A DNA stretch of 63,962 bases, from assembly GCA_017997715.1 (NCBI GenBank), contig JAGOEM010000002.1, positions 1-63,962 of the forward strand, in the 5' to 3' direction. The stretch is from Ottowia sp. (lineage in GTDB: Bacteria > Pseudomonadota > Gammaproteobacteria > Burkholderiales > Burkholderiaceae_C). Below are positions 1 through 8,159 of the stretch, in pieces (within the stretch, counting starts at the first letter, position 1; every line of letters starts with the position of its first letter). The translations under genes were made by a program, and so were the position numbers. The notes under the pieces are model-generated. The model was not told the origin of the DNA. It made no database searches and saw only the letters and a list, made by a program, of their open reading frames with translations.

Positions 1-3000
1 GCCGGCGAACAGCTGGACCTGACCGCGCTGACCAAGATCGCGGCGCGCCTGCCGCTGCCGCCCAACGTGCACGAGCAACTGCGCGCGCACCCGATCGCCG
101 GCCTGGTGGAAAGCCTGGACACGCGCTGGGATGGCGCGCTGGACGCACCGCGCGATTGGCATGTGCGCACCCGCGTGTCGGGTTTGTCCGTGGCGGCGCT
201 GGCGGCGGCGCCCGACGCCAAGGGCGAACCCGTGGCCGGTGTGCCGGGCGTGCGCGGCGCCACCATCGTGGCCGAGGCTGGCCCCAAAGGTGGCCAGGCC
301 AGCCTGGCCATTCAGCGCGGGGCGCTGGATTTCCCGGGCGTGTTCGAGCAGCCGTCGATCGAGCTGGCCGATCTGTCCGCCAACGCGCGCTGGCGTGTGG
401 CGGGCGAGCATGTCGAGCTCACCGTGGACGAGCTGCGCCTGACCAATGCGGACGCCACCGGCAAGTTCAAGGCAAGCTGGCAAACCGGCGACGGCCAGCG
501 CCTGCCGCGTTTACCCGGTGTGCTGGACCTGGAAGGCGCGTTCAGCCGCGCCAACGGCGCCAGCGTGCACCGCTACCTGCCGCTGGGCATTCCGGCCGAC
601 GCGCGGCACTACGTGCGCGACGCCATCGTCAAGGGCGAAGTGCGCGACATCGTCGTGCGCGTCAAGGGCGATCTGCGCCACGTGGCCACCAACAACCCGG
701 CGCCCGGCAACGAGTTCCGCATCGCCGGCATGACGCAGGGCGTGACCATGGCCTATGTGCCGCGCGCCCTCCAGCCCGCCGATCAACCGGCCTGGCCCGC
801 GTTGGTGGACTTGTCGGGCGAGCTGATCTTCGAGAACGCCTCCATGCGCGTGCGCGATGCGCGTGCCCGGGTGCAGGGCCATCCGGGCTGGCAGTTCACG
901 CAGATCCAGGCGGGCATTGCCGATCTGGCGCATGCGCGGGTGCTGGTCGACAGCGAAGGGCACGGGCCGTTGTCGGCCGCGCTGGGCATTGCCAAGGCGT
1001 CGCCCGTGGCCGGCTTTACGCAGCACGCGCTGGACTATGCCGAGGGGTCGGGCGAATCCGCTTTGCGCCTCAAACTGGATCTGCCGATTGACGACATCGA
1101 CAAATCGCAGGTGGACGGGCGCGTGAGCTTGAAGGGCAACGATCTGCGCCTCAGCGCCGATTCGCCGCCGCTGGGCCAGGCGCGCGGTGACATCAGCTTT
1201 TCGCACACCGGCTTTGCCGTGCACGACGTGCGCGTACAACTGCTGGGCGGCGTCGCCCAGGTCAGCGGTGGCATGCACCACAAGCCGGGTGAACCCGTGC
1301 CCGACGTGGTGGTTCGCGCGCACGGCGTCGCCACGGCGGAAGGCCTGCGCGGCATGACCGACTGGGCGCCCTTGCCTGCGCTGGCGCAGCATGCCAGTGG
1401 CAGTGCAGCCTATGACGCGGTGATCGCCTTCCGCGCCAGCCAGCCCGACGTACAGGTCACCAGCGACCTGCGCGGCATGGCCTGGGACTTGCCGGCGCCC
1501 CTCAAGAAAACGGCAGATACCGTCTGGCCGCTGCGCTATGTCACCCGCGCACTGCCCGACGAACGCAACGAGTTCAGCCTGCGTGTCGGCGATGCGCTGG
1601 CGCTGAACTACGAGCGTGACGCGCGTTCGACGCCCGCGCGCGTGCTGCGCGGCGCGCTGGCGCTGGGCGATGTGCCGGCCGATGGCGTGCCGTTGCCGGC
1701 CAGCGGTGTGGCGGCGCGCGTGCAGTTGCCGCGCCTGGAGGCCGAAGCCTGGGAGGACGTGCTGAGCCACGTGGTTGGCGGCGCCAGTGCCCCGGTGGCC
1801 GCCACCGATGGCGGCTATTTGCCTTCCACCTGGGCCGTCAAGGTGGATGAGCTGGTGCTGGACGACCGCACCCTGCACAAGCTGGACGCGAGCGGTACGC
1901 GCGTCTCAGGCGTTTGGCGCGCCGATGTGCAGGCGCGCGAGCTGGCGGGGCGCATCGAATTCAGCGAAGGCGCGCAGGGCCGGGCTGGCAAGGTACACGC
2001 CCGTTTGTCGCGGCTCAGCATTCCCGCATCGACGGCCGGTGACGGCCCCGCCGCCAGTGCCGAGCCGCCCGCGCATATTCCCGCCCTGGACGTGGTGGTC
2101 GAGGACTTCGAGCTGCGCGGCAAGAAGCTGGGCCGGCTGGATCTGCAGGCCATCAACCACGACGTGGTGCCGCTGCGCCAGGGTGCTGGTGCGGTGCAGG
2201 ACTGGGAGTTGTCGCGGCTGTCGCTGACGATGCCGGAAGGCACGCTGACGGCCAGCGGGCGCTGGGCCACCCGGGTGCGCGCGCCCGCGCTGCCGCTGGA
2301 CCCGCGCGCCCCGCGCGACGCCGGCGACCGCCGCCGCACCGCGCTGGATCTGAAGCTGGAGGTGCGCGATGCCGGCGCGCTGCTCAAGCGCTTCGACATG
2401 CCGGACGTGGTGGCGCGCGGCAAAGGCACGCTGTCCGGGCAACTGGCCTGGGCCGGGCCGCCGTCCTCGCCGCACTACCCCACGCTGAGTGGCGCGCTGC
2501 ACGTCGACATGGGCGCCGGCCAGTTCCTGAAGGCCGACCCCGGCATGGCCAAATTGCTAGGGGTGTTGAGCCTGCAAGCGCTGCCGCGGCGGCTGACCCT
2601 TGATTTCCGCGACCTGTTCAGCTCGGGCTTCGCTTTTGACTACGTGCGCGGCGATGTGACGCTGGAAAAAGGCGTGGCGACCACCAACAACCTGCAGATG
2701 AAGGGGGTCAACGCGGCGGTTCTGATGGACGGCAGCGCCGACATCGACCACGAAACCCAGAACCTGCGCGTGCTGGTGGTGCCCGAAATCGACGCGGGCA
2801 CGGCCGCGCTGGCGGCGACGGTGATCAACCCGGCCATCGGCATCGGCGCCTTCATCGCGCAGCTGGTGTTGAAGCAACCGCTGATCAAAGCCGCCACGCG
2901 TGAATTCCATGTGGGCGGCACTTGGTCGGACCCGCAGGTGACGCAAATCAAGGGGCGCAGCGGCGCACCGATGGCCCCGGCAGGGTCGGCGGATCCCTCG

Positions 3001-3072
3001 CCCGCGCCGGGCACCTCAAGCGCGCCGAACCCGCAGGTGCCGCAGAATGCACCGCAGGAGGTGCCTTCATGA
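1..3072 (+). CDS. yhdP: YhdP family AsmA-like protein, 5' truncated by window edge
   Basis: The reading frame is open from base 1 and encodes the last 1023 residues of a very large protein, so the true start lies left of the window. The sequence is a long beta-rich AsmA-like repeat protein. The final 250 residues carry the conserved YhdP C-terminus (linker, a GVATTNNLQMKGVNAAVLMD stretch, and a hydrophobic helix near AATVINPAIGIGAFIAQLVLKQ). Family members are bridge-like proteins spanning the periplasm and are implicated in phospholipid transport to the outer membrane. This is family knowledge, not shown here. The stop codon overlaps the next start (ATGA), so the two genes are probably translationally coupled. 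The Pro/Ala/Ser-rich last 35 residues look disordered. Confidence 0.9.
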   Translation, partial: AGEQLDLTALTKIAARLPLPPNVHEQLRAHPIAGLVESLDTRWDGALDAPRDWHVRTRVSGLSVAALAAAPDAKGEPVAGVPGVRGATIVAEAGPKGGQASLAIQRGALDFPGVFEQPSIELADLSANARWRVAGEHVELTVDELRLTNADATGKFKASWQTGDGQRLPRLPGVLDLEGAFSRANGASVHRYLPLGIPADARHYVRDAIVKGEVRDIVVRVKGDLRHVATNNPAPGNEFRIAGMTQGVTMAYVPRALQPADQPAWPALVDLSGELIFENASMRVRDARARVQGHPGWQFTQIQAGIADLAHARVLVDSEGHGPLSAALGIAKASPVAGFTQHALDYAEGSGESALRLKLDLPIDDIDKSQVDGRVSLKGNDLRLSADSPPLGQARGDISFSHTGFAVHDVRVQLLGGVAQVSGGMHHKPGEPVPDVVVRAHGVATAEGLRGMTDWAPLPALAQHASGSAAYDAVIAFRASQPDVQVTSDLRGMAWDLPAPLKKTADTVWPLRYVTRALPDERNEFSLRVGDALALNYERDARSTPARVLRGALALGDVPADGVPLPASGVAARVQLPRLEAEAWEDVLSHVVGGASAPVAATDGGYLPSTWAVKVDELVLDDRTLHKLDASGTRVSGVWRADVQARELAGRIEFSEGAQGRAGKVHARLSRLSIPASTAGDGPAASAEPPAHIPALDVVVEDFELRGKKLGRLDLQAINHDVVPLRQGAGAVQDWELSRLSLTMPEGTLTASGRWATRVRAPALPLDPRAPRDAGDRRRTALDLKLEVRDAGALLKRFDMPDVVARGKGTLSGQLAWAGPPSSPHYPTLSGALHVDMGAGQFLKADPGMAKLLGVLSLQALPRRLTLDFRDLFSSGFAFDYVRGDVTLEKGVATTNNLQMKGVNAAVLMDGSADIDHETQNLRVLVVPEIDAGTAALAATVINPAIGIGAFIAQLVLKQPLIKAATREFHVGGTWSDPQVTQIKGRSGAPMAPAGSADPSPAPGTSSAPNPQVPQNAPQEVPS

Positions 3073-3965
3073 AACTAGCCGCCATTCAAATGGTGTCGTC
3101 CACTTCGTTGGCCGACAACCTGCGCGTTGCCCATGCCTTGTTGACTGAAGCGGCCCACCACGGGGCCGAACTGGCCGTGCTGCCCGAGTACTTCTGCGTC
3201 CTGGGGCGGCGCGACACCGACAAGCTTGCGCTGCAGGAAGCGCTGGGCAACGGCCCCATCCAGGATTGGCTTGCCGCCACCGCGCGCGAGCTGGGCCTGT
3301 GGATCGTCGGCGGCACGCTGCCCCTGTCCTGCAATGACGGCAGCGCGGCAAAGATCGATGTGGGCTCAGCCGCCTCTGCCCCCTTGGCGGGCAGCGCAGC
3401 ACGCGAAGCGGCGCAGCCTGGGGGCCCTTGCCTCAATGCCTCGCTGGCGTTTGCGCCCACGGGCGAACGCGTGGCCCGCTACGACAAGATTCACCTGTTC
3501 CGCTTTGACGATGGCACGCGCGTCTACGACGAAGCGGCCGTGCTGGTGGCGGGGCATATGCCCACCCTGTTCGAGCTGCCTTCGCGCGACGGCCATACCT
3601 GGAAGGTGGGCATGAGCGTGTGCTACGACCTGCGCTTTCCCGAGCTGTACCGCCACTACGCCGCCCAGGGCGCTGACCTGCTGCTGGTGCCCAGCGCGTT
3701 CACCTACGTCACCGGCAGCGCGCACTGGGAAGTGTTGCTGCGCGCGCGTGCCATCGAAAACCTGTGCGGCGTGGTTGCCGCCGCGCAAGGCGGCACGCAT
3801 GAAAACGGCCGCCGCACCTGGGGCCACAGCATGGTGGTCGATGCCTGGGGGCAGGTGCTGAACGTGCGGCCTGAAGGCGGCGGCGTGGTGCTGGCCGAGC
3901 TGCTGCCGCACGAACTGGCGGCGCGCCGCGCCGCCTTGCCGGCCCTGTCGCACCGCGTGCTGTAA
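3069..3965 (+). CDS. Carbon-nitrogen hydrolase (nitrilase/Nit1-like amidase)
   Basis: A 298-residue member of the nitrilase superfamily, with the Glu-Lys-Cys triad visible as E40 (LPEYF), K140 (YDKIHLF) and C185 (SVCYDLRFPELYR). Proteins of this branch, found beside yhdP in beta-proteobacteria, are usually deaminated-glutathione amidases or omega-amidase-like enzymes. The exact substrate cannot be read from sequence. The start is the ATG of the ATGA overlap with yhdP. A Ser/Ala/Gly-rich insert at about residues 97-122, before PCLNASLAF, is not expected in the compact fold. Its DNA contains a GCCCCC...GGGGGC inverted repeat and looks like an inserted element. Confidence 0.88.
   Translation: MKLAAIQMVSSTSLADNLRVAHALLTEAAHHGAELAVLPEYFCVLGRRDTDKLALQEALGNGPIQDWLAATARELGLWIVGGTLPLSCNDGSAAKIDVGSAASAPLAGSAAREAAQPGGPCLNASLAFAPTGERVARYDKIHLFRFDDGTRVYDEAAVLVAGHMPTLFELPSRDGHTWKVGMSVCYDLRFPELYRHYAAQGADLLLVPSAFTYVTGSAHWEVLLRARAIENLCGVVAAAQGGTHENGRRTWGHSMVVDAWGQVLNVRPEGGGVVLAELLPHELAARRAALPALSHRVL
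3377..3426 (+). repeat. In-frame palindromic insert within nitrilase gene
   Basis: The segment starts TGCCCCCTTGGCGGG, has a GCGCAGC/GCGAAGCG middle, and ends CCTGGGGGCCC. The outer GCCCCC and GGGGGC pair. It adds a low-complexity Ala/Ser/Gly loop without breaking the frame. It differs from the main dispersed repeat of this window, so it may be a second repeat family. Only this one copy is clear here. Confidence 0.45.
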
Positions 3966-3970
3966 GCGGC

Positions 3971-6085
3971 ATGAGCGTGGGCGCCGACCCCGCCAGCCGG
4001 CGATGGCCTGCGCTGAGCCGCGCCCGCTGGCACGACGCGCTGCGCTGGCTGCGCAGTGCCTGGCGGCGCTGGATGCTGTGGGGCGTGCTGATGCTGCTGG
4101 TGCTGGCGGTGCTGGCCACCCTGGTCTGGTTGGCGCGCGGCTACGAAATCGATCAGGTCCAGCGCTCCATCGAGCGCGACAGCGCCGACGCGGCACAAAC
4201 CCTGCGCGGCGCCCTGGCGCGCAACCTGCAGGATCTGCATGGCCTGGGCGCGATTCACGTGGCGCACGAGCATTGGGAGCCCGCCGCCAACAAGCTGCTG
4301 GAAGACCACCGCGAATGGCTGCGCCTGGAATGGCGCGGGCCCGCGCTCAACGTGCTGGCGGCGGTCGACAGCCCCTATTACCCGCCGCTGAACAGGCCAG
4401 AGGCGCGCTTGTCTGGCATACCCGATGCCGACGACGGCACCGCCAAGGCCTGCGCCCTGGCGCGCAAATTCGGTGAACCGTCTTACGCGCCCAGCCAGTT
4501 CGCCACCCGCTCCAACGGCGTCGGCGAAGAGGTCATGGCCGCCTGCCTGCCGCTGATGCAGGGCTCGCGCCACGTGGGCTTTCTGGTGGCCACCTATTCG
4601 CTCAGCGGCATGCTGTCGCACATGTTGGGCGCGCCCTACACGCAGCGCCAGACGCTCGCCTTCACGGAGCTGGATGGCACCCGGCTGGCGGTCACCGGTG
4701 CCCAGCGGCGCGGCGTGCGCCAGTTCGTTGCGCAGCAAATTGTTGACATGCCAGGCAACACCTTGGTGTTGCGCATGGAAGGTGGCCGCCCGGCGCCCGA
4801 CGTGTTTCCCAACGTGCTGACCGCGCTGGTCACGCTGCTGTCGATCGCGCTGGTCAGCGTGATGGTGGCGCTGGTGCGCGACGTACGGCGGCGCCAGCTG
4901 GCCGAAGCCGGCCTGGCCCAGGCGCTGGCGTTTCGCAAGGCGATGGAGGATTCGCTGGTCACCGGGCTGCGCGCGCGCGATCTGGACGGCACCATCACCT
5001 ACGTCAACCCCGCCTTCTGCCACATGGTGGGCTACACCGCGCAGGAACTGATTGGCCTGCCGGCGCCCGCGCCGTACTGGCCGCCTGAAAACGCGCACGA
5101 ATTCCGCCAGCGCCAGGCGATCCGCCGTTCGGGCCAGATGCCCCCGCGCGAGGGCATTGAATCGGTCTTCATGCGCAAGGACGGCACGCGCTTTCCGGTA
5201 CGGATCATCGAGGCGCCGCTGATCAACGCCCAAGGCCGGCAAACCGGCTGGATGGGCGCCGTGCTGGACCTGACGGCGCAGCGCCTGGCCGAAGAGCTGT
5301 CGCGCGCCAGCCAGGAACGCCTGCAGGCCAGCGCGCGCCTGGCCACGGTGGGCGAAATGGCGTCCCTCATGAGCCACGAGCTCAACCAGCCGCTGGCCGC
5401 CATCTCCAGCTATGCCACCGGCTCGCTCAACCTGCTGCAGGCCGGCCACGGGCAGGGTGCGCAAGCTGCCGTGGGCGCCGGCGACACCATGCTGGGCGAG
5501 CTGCGCGTGGCGCTGTCGCGCATTGCCGAACAGGCCGGCCGCGCCGGCAAGGTCATCAACAGCGTGCACGACCTGGTGCGCCGCCGCACCACCACCCGCC
5601 ACACCGTCGCGCCGCAGGGGCTGTTTGACGCCATCCTGCCGCTGGTGCAGCTGCAGGCGCGCAAGCTGGGTGTGCGGATCGAGCTGGCCATCGCGCCCGA
5701 CGCACCCGACGTGTGGTGCGAACCCACCATGATCGAGCAGGCCTTGCTCAACCTGGCGCGCAATGCCATGCAGGCCATGGCCGACGGGCGCGGCGAACGC
5801 GTGCTGACGCTGTCAGCGCTGCGCGTGCCGGCCCAGCCCGGCCAGCGGCGCGGTGGGGTCGAGTTCAGCGTGGCCGACACCGGCGAGGGCATCAGCGACG
5901 ACGTGGCGCAGCAGCTGTTCACGCCCTTTTTCACCACCAAGGCCGAGGGCATGGGCCTGGGCCTGTCGCTGTGCCGTACCGTGGTGGAACAGCACGGCGG
6001 TGCCATCGCACACCGCAGCGCGTTGCCGCACGGCACGGTGTTCAGCTTCACGCTGAGCGCATCGAAGGCCGCTGGGCTGGGTTAG
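3971..6085 (+). CDS. PAS-domain sensor histidine kinase (orphan)
   Basis: A 704-residue inner-membrane histidine kinase. Visible order: one transmembrane helix at about 35-58, a periplasmic sensing region of roughly 215 residues, a second helix at about 278-300, a PAS domain at about 315-435, the dimerisation domain with phospho-acceptor H469 (MSHELNQPLAAIS), and a HATPase domain with the N box (LLNLARNAMQAM) and G boxes (DTGEGIS, GMGLGLSLCRT). The HELNQP box is typical of DctB/FixL-like kinases. It starts 5 bp after the nitrilase stop with no good ribosome site, so coupling is likely. No response regulator follows: the next gene is convergent ilvA. Its partner must be encoded elsewhere. Confidence 0.88.
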   Translation: MSVGADPASRRWPALSRARWHDALRWLRSAWRRWMLWGVLMLLVLAVLATLVWLARGYEIDQVQRSIERDSADAAQTLRGALARNLQDLHGLGAIHVAHEHWEPAANKLLEDHREWLRLEWRGPALNVLAAVDSPYYPPLNRPEARLSGIPDADDGTAKACALARKFGEPSYAPSQFATRSNGVGEEVMAACLPLMQGSRHVGFLVATYSLSGMLSHMLGAPYTQRQTLAFTELDGTRLAVTGAQRRGVRQFVAQQIVDMPGNTLVLRMEGGRPAPDVFPNVLTALVTLLSIALVSVMVALVRDVRRRQLAEAGLAQALAFRKAMEDSLVTGLRARDLDGTITYVNPAFCHMVGYTAQELIGLPAPAPYWPPENAHEFRQRQAIRRSGQMPPREGIESVFMRKDGTRFPVRIIEAPLINAQGRQTGWMGAVLDLTAQRLAEELSRASQERLQASARLATVGEMASLMSHELNQPLAAISSYATGSLNLLQAGHGQGAQAAVGAGDTMLGELRVALSRIAEQAGRAGKVINSVHDLVRRRTTTRHTVAPQGLFDAILPLVQLQARKLGVRIELAIAPDAPDVWCEPTMIEQALLNLARNAMQAMADGRGERVLTLSALRVPAQPGQRRGGVEFSVADTGEGISDDVAQQLFTPFFTTKAEGMGLGLSLCRTVVEQHGGAIAHRSALPHGTVFSFTLSASKAAGLG

Positions 6086-6088
6086 TTC

Positions 6089-6144
6089 GCTATAAATAAA
6101 ATAGCTATCAGCGCCCGCCCAGTGGGTGCTACAGGCCTATTTGG
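6089..6144 (+). repeat. Dispersed ~55-bp hairpin repeat, copy 1
   Basis: The copy has the A/T-rich head ATAGCTATCAGCGCCCG, a short loop, and the tail GGGTGCTACAGGCCTATTT. It lies 3 bp after the sensor-kinase stop, between convergent genes, where it could act as a terminator-like stem. Confidence 0.8.
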
Positions 6145-6252
6145 CTTGAATATGAAGCAGCAAGCGGCCCGAGCGACGAGCACCGGAGGCGCCACCGCGA
6201 TGAACCGTTTTCTCGCGCGTTGCAGCCGACGTTCCTTCTGCCGCGCAGACGC

Positions 6253-7455
6253 CTACGTCATCAGCCGCGCCTGCATGCCCTGCGCCTCCAGCAGCGCCAG
6301 CAGTTCCTGCACATGCGCCGCATCGCGCGTTTGCAGCACCATCTCCACTTCCACGTGCTGCGCCGCCAGCAGGGTGAAGGCGCGCTGATGGTGAATCTCT
6401 TGCACGTTGGCGCCGGCCTGGGCCACCAGCGCGGTCACGCGGGCCAGCGATCCGGGCACGTCGCGCGTGTTCACCACCACGCGCGCCAGCCGGCCCGAGC
6501 GCACCATGCCGCGGCCGATGATGGCCGCCAGCAGCATCGGGTCGATGTTGCCGCCCGACAGCACCAGCCCCACCTTGCGCCCGGCAAAACCCGCCGGGTG
6601 CCGCAGCAGCGCCGCCAGCGCCGTGGCACCGGCGCCCTCGGCCAGGGTTTTCTCGATCTCCAGCAGCATCACGATGGCTTGCTCGACATCGCCTTCATCG
6701 ACCAGCAGCAGCTCGTCCACGCAATGGCGGATCACCGGCAGGCAGTGCGCGCCCGGCGTGCTGACGGCAATGCCCTCGGCAATGGTGCTGTCGCCACGCG
6801 GGTGGTGGCTGCCGGTGACCGCGTTCACCGCGCCCGGAAAGCGCATGGTCTGCACGCCCACCACACGAATGCCGGGCTTCAGCGCCTTGGCCGCCGTGGC
6901 CACGCCGCTGATCAGCCCGCCCCCGCCAATCGGCACGATCAGCGTGTCCAGCTCGGGCTGCTGCGCCAGCATCTCCAGCGCCAGCGTGCCCTGGCCGGCC
7001 ATGATGGCTTCGTCGTCGAACGGGTGCACAAAGGTCAGCCCCTGTGCGGCGGCCAGCTCGCGCGCGTGGGCGCTGGCCGCGTCCAGCGTGTCGCCGTGCA
7101 GCACCACTTCGGCGCCAAAGCCGCGCGTGCGCGCCACCTTCACGCCGGGGGTGAAGCGCGGCATGACGATCACCGCGCGAATGCCCAGGCGCTGCGCATG
7201 AAACGCCACGCCCTGCGCGTGGTTGCCCGCGCTCATGGCGATCACACCCTGGGCGCGCTCGGTCGCAGTCAGCTGCGCCAGCTTGTTCAGCGCCCCGCGT
7301 TCCTTGAACGAGGCGGTGAACTGCAGGTTTTCAAACTTCAGGAACACCTGCGCGCCCGTCAGCTGCGACAGCGTGCGCGACTCCACGCAGGGGGTGTTCA
7401 GCACCTGCCCTTGCAGGCGTTCGGCGGCTTGTTGGATATCGGCCAGTTGCAGCAT
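6253..7455 (-). CDS. ilvA: Threonine ammonia-lyase with C-terminal ACT domain
   Basis: A 400-residue PLP-dependent enzyme converting threonine to 2-oxobutanoate and ammonia. The PLP lysine is K51 in ASFKERGALN. SAGNHAQGVA (substrate loop) and the glycine-rich phosphate-binding loop PIGGGGLISG are present. Residues from about 325 onward form one ACT domain (ARVVVNTRDVPGSLARVTAL). This short, single-ACT architecture is the biodegradative/alternative form rather than the 500-residue IlvA with a double regulatory domain. The PACE gene lies 38 bp upstream on the same strand and could be co-transcribed. Confidence 0.9.
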   Translation of the reverse strand: MLQLADIQQAAERLQGQVLNTPCVESRTLSQLTGAQVFLKFENLQFTASFKERGALNKLAQLTATERAQGVIAMSAGNHAQGVAFHAQRLGIRAVIVMPRFTPGVKVARTRGFGAEVVLHGDTLDAASAHARELAAAQGLTFVHPFDDEAIMAGQGTLALEMLAQQPELDTLIVPIGGGGLISGVATAAKALKPGIRVVGVQTMRFPGAVNAVTGSHHPRGDSTIAEGIAVSTPGAHCLPVIRHCVDELLLVDEGDVEQAIVMLLEIEKTLAEGAGATALAALLRHPAGFAGRKVGLVLSGGNIDPMLLAAIIGRGMVRSGRLARVVVNTRDVPGSLARVTALVAQAGANVQEIHHQRAFTLLAAQHVEVEMVLQTRDAAHVQELLALLEAQGMQARLMT

Positions 7456-7493
7456 GGGCCGGATTGTGCCCGTGAAGGCGCAGCCTGTTGCGC

Positions 7494-7943
7494 CTACTGC
7501 GCCGAAGCCGGCAGCCCAAACAACCGGTCAAAGCACCAGGTGAAGACGAAGGTATAGACCAGGAAGAACACCAGCAGGCCCACGTCCATCAGCAGCGCCT
7601 GCCACAGGCTGACGCCCAGCCACCAGGCGAAAAAGGGCACCAGCCAGAACAGCAGGCCGCCCTCAAACCCGATGGCGTGCGCCACGCGGCGCGCGGTGCT
7701 GCGCCCGCGCACGGGTTGGCGGCGTTCCCAGCGTTCGAACAGGGCGTTGAACACCAGGTTCCACCCCACCGCGATGACCGAGCTGCCCACCGCCAGGCCG
7801 CCGGCGCTGAACGGGCTTTCATTCGTGAAGACCAGCAGCGCCAGGGTGACCACGGCGATGGCCAGCGCTTCATACAAGGTGACGTAGGTGATGCGGCGGC
7901 GCAGCCCCTGGAGCGAAAAAAAGAGTGGTGGTGGCGGCGACAT
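7494..7943 (-). CDS. PACE-family multidrug/biguanide efflux transporter
   Basis: A 149-residue protein with two tandem bacterial transmembrane pairs (four helices), the size and pattern of the proteobacterial antimicrobial compound efflux family (AceI-like chlorhexidine exporters). RRRITYVTLYEALAI at the first helix with its acidic E and the repeated GWNLVFNALFERWE stretch match the PACE double repeat. I start at the ATG giving MSPPPPLFF. A longer open frame reaches 8336, but the extra N-terminus has no homology features and would overlap the divergent gene's promoter region. Confidence 0.85.
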   Translation of the reverse strand: MSPPPPLFFSLQGLRRRITYVTLYEALAIAVVTLALLVFTNESPFSAGGLAVGSSVIAVGWNLVFNALFERWERRQPVRGRSTARRVAHAIGFEGGLLFWLVPFFAWWLGVSLWQALLMDVGLLVFFLVYTFVFTWCFDRLFGLPASAQ

Positions 7944-8159
7944 GGCGGCACTGTACCCAAGCCGGCTGCGCGCACCGCCGCCGCCGGCTGCGCGCGGGGG
8001 TGTGGCAAGTCGCCAATTCGTTCCGGACAGTGCGCCGCGCCCGCATGACGCGTGCAGGGCAAGGCTGGCGCGAACGGCGAAAATGCCGCAGCGATGGTCG
8101 GCCCGCACGACCCGGTGCCGCGTTGGTGCGGCACTGCCGCGCGCTTTCTGCTGTTTTTC

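Noticed and set aside
3704..5602. Long minus-strand open frame (632 codons) opposite the nitrilase and sensor kinase
   Set aside because: It mirrors the real genes in a high-GC antisense frame, is His/Gln/Arg-rich and shows no domain. The plus-strand genes have clear catalytic motifs.
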